Shown: piece after piece, positions 5,161-6,214 of the stretch
Position numbering within the stretch: the first letter of the stretch is position 1
Layout of the letters: each line of letters opens with the position of its first letter
Assembly (NCBI GenBank): GCA_038316995.1
Contig: JBBQAZ010000034.1
Location: 1-6,214 of the forward strand
Reading direction: 5' to 3'
DNA: 6,214 nucleotides
Source: JAXHNE01 sp038316995
GTDB lineage: Bacteria; Patescibacteriota; Saccharimonadia; Saccharimonadales; JAXHNE01
Translations under genes and position numbers: made by a program
Notes under the pieces: generated by a model
The model's input: the letters and a program-made list of their open reading frames with translations, nothing else
The model's database searches: none
What the model was told of the DNA's origin: nothing

Positions 5161-5964
5161 GTGGACCAGTTAAAACAACGATATCGCTATTCTGCAATTT
5201 TGCTAAAACAATTAGTAAAAACAGATTTTAAACTACGCTACCAAGGCTCAGTTCTTGGCTACCTTTGGTCGCTACTTCGCCCCTTGGCACTCTTTGTCAT
5301 TCTTTATATTGTATTTGCCCGGTTTCTAAAATTCGGTGGCTCAATCCCGCACTATCCCGTTTATTTGCTTTTAGGAATTGTAATATGGAACTACTTTGTA
5401 GAAGTTACGAGCAACAGCGTGTCTGCAATCGTTGGAAAAGGTGACCTGATAAGGAAGCTTAATTTTCCAAAATACGTTCTTGTGCTTGCGGGTTCTTTTT
5501 CAGCACTTATCAATCTCTTAATTAACCTGATTGTCATAGTGGGTTTCATGGTAATTACAGATGTCCCTTTCAGATCTAGCCTTATGCTAGTACCTATAAT
5601 TATTGCCCAGTTATTTGTATTCTCTCTAGCGATGGCGTTTTTGCTAAGTGCGCTATTTGTAAGGCTAAGGGATGTGAATTATATCTGGGAAGTGATACTA
5701 CAAGGCGCCTTTTACGCAACACCTATTCTGTACCCTCTATCACTTATTCCTGTTTCAGCAGCAAAAATACTCATGTTAAATCCTATTGCTCAAATAATTC
5801 AGGATATTAGATTTGTTACAGTCACTAGCGAGACACAAACGATCGGATCCTTGTACGGGTCCAATATTGTAAGAGCTATACCCCTAGGAATATCACTCTT
5901 GGCTATTTTACTCGCATCGTATTATTTCAAGAAGCGTCAACCATACTTTGCGGAGGAAGTATAA
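5161..5964 (+). CDS. wzm: ABC-2 type polysaccharide export permease (Wzm/TagG family)
   Basis: This 267-aa integral membrane protein is the usual size for Wzm/TagG. It opens with a cytoplasmic amphipathic segment and the family hallmark KLRYQGSVLGYLWSLLRPL (24-42). About six membrane spans follow (roughly 32-54, 65-85, 106-134, 141-166, 175-198, 237-256). ALFVRLRDV (164-172), ATPILYP (186-192) and MLNP (205-208) are typical of ABC-2 exporters. As a dimer with two ATPase subunits it would move a lipid-linked glycan or teichoic-acid-like polymer from the inner to the outer face of the membrane. GTG is the only plausible start, because an in-frame TAA lies at 5146-5148 and no other start codon falls between. 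No ribosome site is seen, so a leaderless message is likely. The stop codon overlaps the ATPase start by one base. Confidence 0.92.
   Translation: MDQLKQRYRYSAILLKQLVKTDFKLRYQGSVLGYLWSLLRPLALFVILYIVFARFLKFGGSIPHYPVYLLLGIVIWNYFVEVTSNSVSAIVGKGDLIRKLNFPKYVLVLAGSFSALINLLINLIVIVGFMVITDVPFRSSLMLVPIIIAQLFVFSLAMAFLLSALFVRLRDVNYIWEVILQGAFYATPILYPLSLIPVSAAKILMLNPIAQIIQDIRFVTVTSETQTIGSLYGSNIVRAIPLGISLLAILLASYYFKKRQPYFAEEV
5952..5956 (+). promoter_or_regulatory. Ribosome binding site of the ATPase gene
   Basis: GGAGG inside the last codons of the permease gene lies 7 nt before the ATG at 5964 and fixes that start. As an operon-internal gene it uses a Shine-Dalgarno site, while the first gene of the unit does not. 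Confidence 0.8.
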
Positions 5965-6214
5965 TGAAAGACGACCTTGCTATATCCGTAAAGAATGTCT
6001 CTAAAGACTTTAAGCTTAATCATTCTAGATCTGGATCGTTAAAAACCTATTTTACGACCCCGTTTAGAAAGAAGAACACAACAGAAGTTCAACATGCTCT
6101 TAAAGATATTTCATTCGATGTTAAAAATGGAGAATTCTTTGGGATTGTTGGAAGAAACGGCAGCGGCAAAAGTACTCTCCTGAAGATGCTGGCAGAGATT
6201 TACCAACCCACAAA
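5964..6214 (+). CDS. wzt: Polysaccharide ABC transporter ATP-binding protein (Wzt/TagH family), 3' partial
   Basis: Only the first 83 codons are in the window. The opening AISVKNVSKDFKL (6-18) is a classic start of Wzt/TagH ATPases. It is followed by the insert with SGSLKTYFTTPF (23-34) that this subfamily has before the core. EVQHALKDISFDVKNGEFFGIVG leads to the Walker A motif GRNGSGKST (63-71), with K69 and S70/T71 for ATP and magnesium. The Walker B, signature and any C-terminal glycan-binding domain lie beyond base 6214. The stop-start overlap TAATG with the permease gene and its own GGAGG site show a two-gene transporter operon. It would power export by the permease. Confidence 0.93.
   Translation, partial: MKDDLAISVKNVSKDFKLNHSRSGSLKTYFTTPFRKKNTTEVQHALKDISFDVKNGEFFGIVGRNGSGKSTLLKMLAEIYQPT

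Overview
The window looks like a piece of a small-genome, probably monoderm bacterium. Candidatus Saccharibacteria or another Patescibacteria lineage is my best guess, not a proof. The hints are moderate AT richness, standard stop codon use, a thrombospondin type 3 surface protein with a VLGA motif ahead of its C-terminal membrane anchor, and several genes whose -10 box sits directly against the start codon (leaderless-type expression). No rRNA, tRNA, insertion sequence or CRISPR array is visible.

Layout. (1) Bases 1-962, + strand: the 3' end of a surface protein (calcium-binding TSP3 repeat, Ser/Asn/Gln-rich stalk, C-terminal membrane anchor), overlapped by a 168-aa single-pass membrane protein of unknown function with two cysteine pairs. 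(2) Bases 960-1603, + strand: a two-gene toxin-antitoxin module with a near-consensus promoter, an AbrB/MazE-type antitoxin and a Doc-type Fic-fold toxin joined by an ATGA overlap. (3) Bases 1644-6214: a surface-polysaccharide locus on alternating strands. It holds a GT4 glycosyltransferase (-), a 72-aa acidic unknown protein coupled to GDP-mannose 4,6-dehydratase (+), a GDP-6-deoxy-D-mannose reductase-like enzyme (-), and an ABC-2 polysaccharide permease followed by the start of its ATPase (+, cut by the window end).

How the genes work together. Gmd converts GDP-D-mannose to GDP-4-keto-6-deoxy-D-mannose, and the Rmd-like enzyme would reduce this to GDP-D-rhamnose. The GT4 enzyme could transfer this or another sugar to a growing glycan, and the Wzm/Wzt pair would export the lipid-linked chain. 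The gene content resembles the D-rhamnan (A-band/common polysaccharide) locus of Pseudomonas aeruginosa. Here, however, it is split into short divergent and convergent transcription units instead of one operon. Enzymes that make GDP-mannose (ManB/ManC type) are not in the window.

The observations most worth a second look are the uncharacterised 72-aa protein coupled to gmd, the repeated leaderless-type promoters, the AbrB-Doc pairing, and a D-rhamnose export locus in a possible Patescibacterium. I saw nothing that I can call a wholly new system with confidence.
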